Below are positions 63,890 through 64,000 of a stretch of 64,000 nucleotides of DNA, one piece after another. The stretch is taken from positions 2,524,501-2,588,500 of the forward strand of contig NZ_CP086120.1 in NCBI RefSeq assembly GCF_021216675.1, written 5' to 3'. Numbering within the stretch: position 1 is the stretch's first letter; every line of letters begins with the position of its first letter. The position numbers were made by a program, and so were the translations under genes. The DNA is from Streptomyces gobiensis. Its GTDB lineage: Bacteria; Actinomycetota; Actinomycetes; Streptomycetales; Streptomycetaceae. Below the pieces are notes generated by a model. That model was given only the letters and a program-made list of their open reading frames with translations. It did no database searches and was not told where the DNA came from.

Positions 63890-64000
63890 TCGGCGACTCC
63901 TTGCTTCCGCAGTTCCCCGGCCAGGTCGTAGAGACCGGCCAAGTCCACCCCGTCCCAGAGCAGTTCCAGCTCGTATGTAGGCAGCTCCAGATCCGCGATC
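63886..64000 (-). CDS. ArsA-like ATPase, C-terminal end only
   Basis: The gene enters from beyond the right edge. Visible residues: IADLELPTYELELLWDGVDL then AGLYDLAGELRKQGVAE and TGA at 63888-63886, which overlaps the GTG of the downstream ATPase. Identification as the partner ArsA paralogue rests on the conserved gene pair and on this tail; the ATPase motifs are outside the window. Confidence 0.65.
   Translation of the reverse strand, partial: IADLELPTYELELLWDGVDLAGLYDLAGELRKQGVAE

Overview
The window is high-GC actinobacterial chromosome, almost certainly a Streptomyces. Codon third positions are strongly G/C, and the left part carries genes in the order known from the S. coelicolor chromosome: topA, hppA, the BldG partner-switching pair, a DUF1998 helicase, a Tad secretion cluster with ssd, acs, nhaA, nth and crp. 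The right end carries tRNA-Pro, a class A PBP, wblA and ArsA-type ATPases.

Layout. (1) 0.07-37.5 kb is conserved core: topA; a frameshifted DUF2752 gene; a methyltransferase; a lipoprotein; the proton pump HppA; the anti-sigma factor and its antagonist BldG; an MrfA-like helicase; a compact tad operon (ssd, tadA, tadB, tadC, pilin, two TadE-like genes) joined by 4-bp overlaps; a HAD phosphatase; a probable 6S-like RNA; a Fic-like protein; a P-loop ATPase; a deacetylase-like lipoprotein; a SulP-carbonic anhydrase fusion; acs; nhaA; a holin-X protein; an epoxide-hydrolase-like enzyme; a MarP-type protease; two NUDIX enzymes; nth; crp; and an MBL hydrolase. (2) 37.5-57.8 kb is an accessory segment full of truncated and frameshifted genes. 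It holds a TetR regulator; an mrp fragment joined to a truncated NERD/helicase gene; an intact exonuclease-BRCT-BRCT-TerD protein; a decaying three-gene operon whose second and third proteins share a Gln/Asn-rich motif at facing ends; a helicase remnant; and a large general-stress set (ANTAR, PRC-barrel, GAF-ANTAR, GNAT, STAS, PP2C, CsbD, DUF5994, short membrane proteins) whose only visible sigma factor gene is broken. (3) 57.9-64.0 kb returns to core genes, starting with tRNA-Pro(CGG): metallophosphoesterase, YqeY, class A PBP, wblA and two ArsA-like ATPases. This block seems to run opposite to its order in S. coelicolor.

How it fits together. The core encodes several developmental regulators: BldG, its anti-sigma partner, Crp, WblA, Ssd and probably scr3559. 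The accessory segment looks like a second, partly eroded partner-switching stress module placed beside a conflict-type DNA-processing locus (TerD/exonuclease). The best candidate for an undescribed system is the 43.0-44.8 kb operon: three genes coupled by TGATG overlaps, with an NVQNQPGA motif at the C-terminus of one product and the N-terminus of the next, an arrangement reminiscent of bacterial amyloid signalling pairs. All functional statements are read from sequence by eye and from family knowledge; no search was run.
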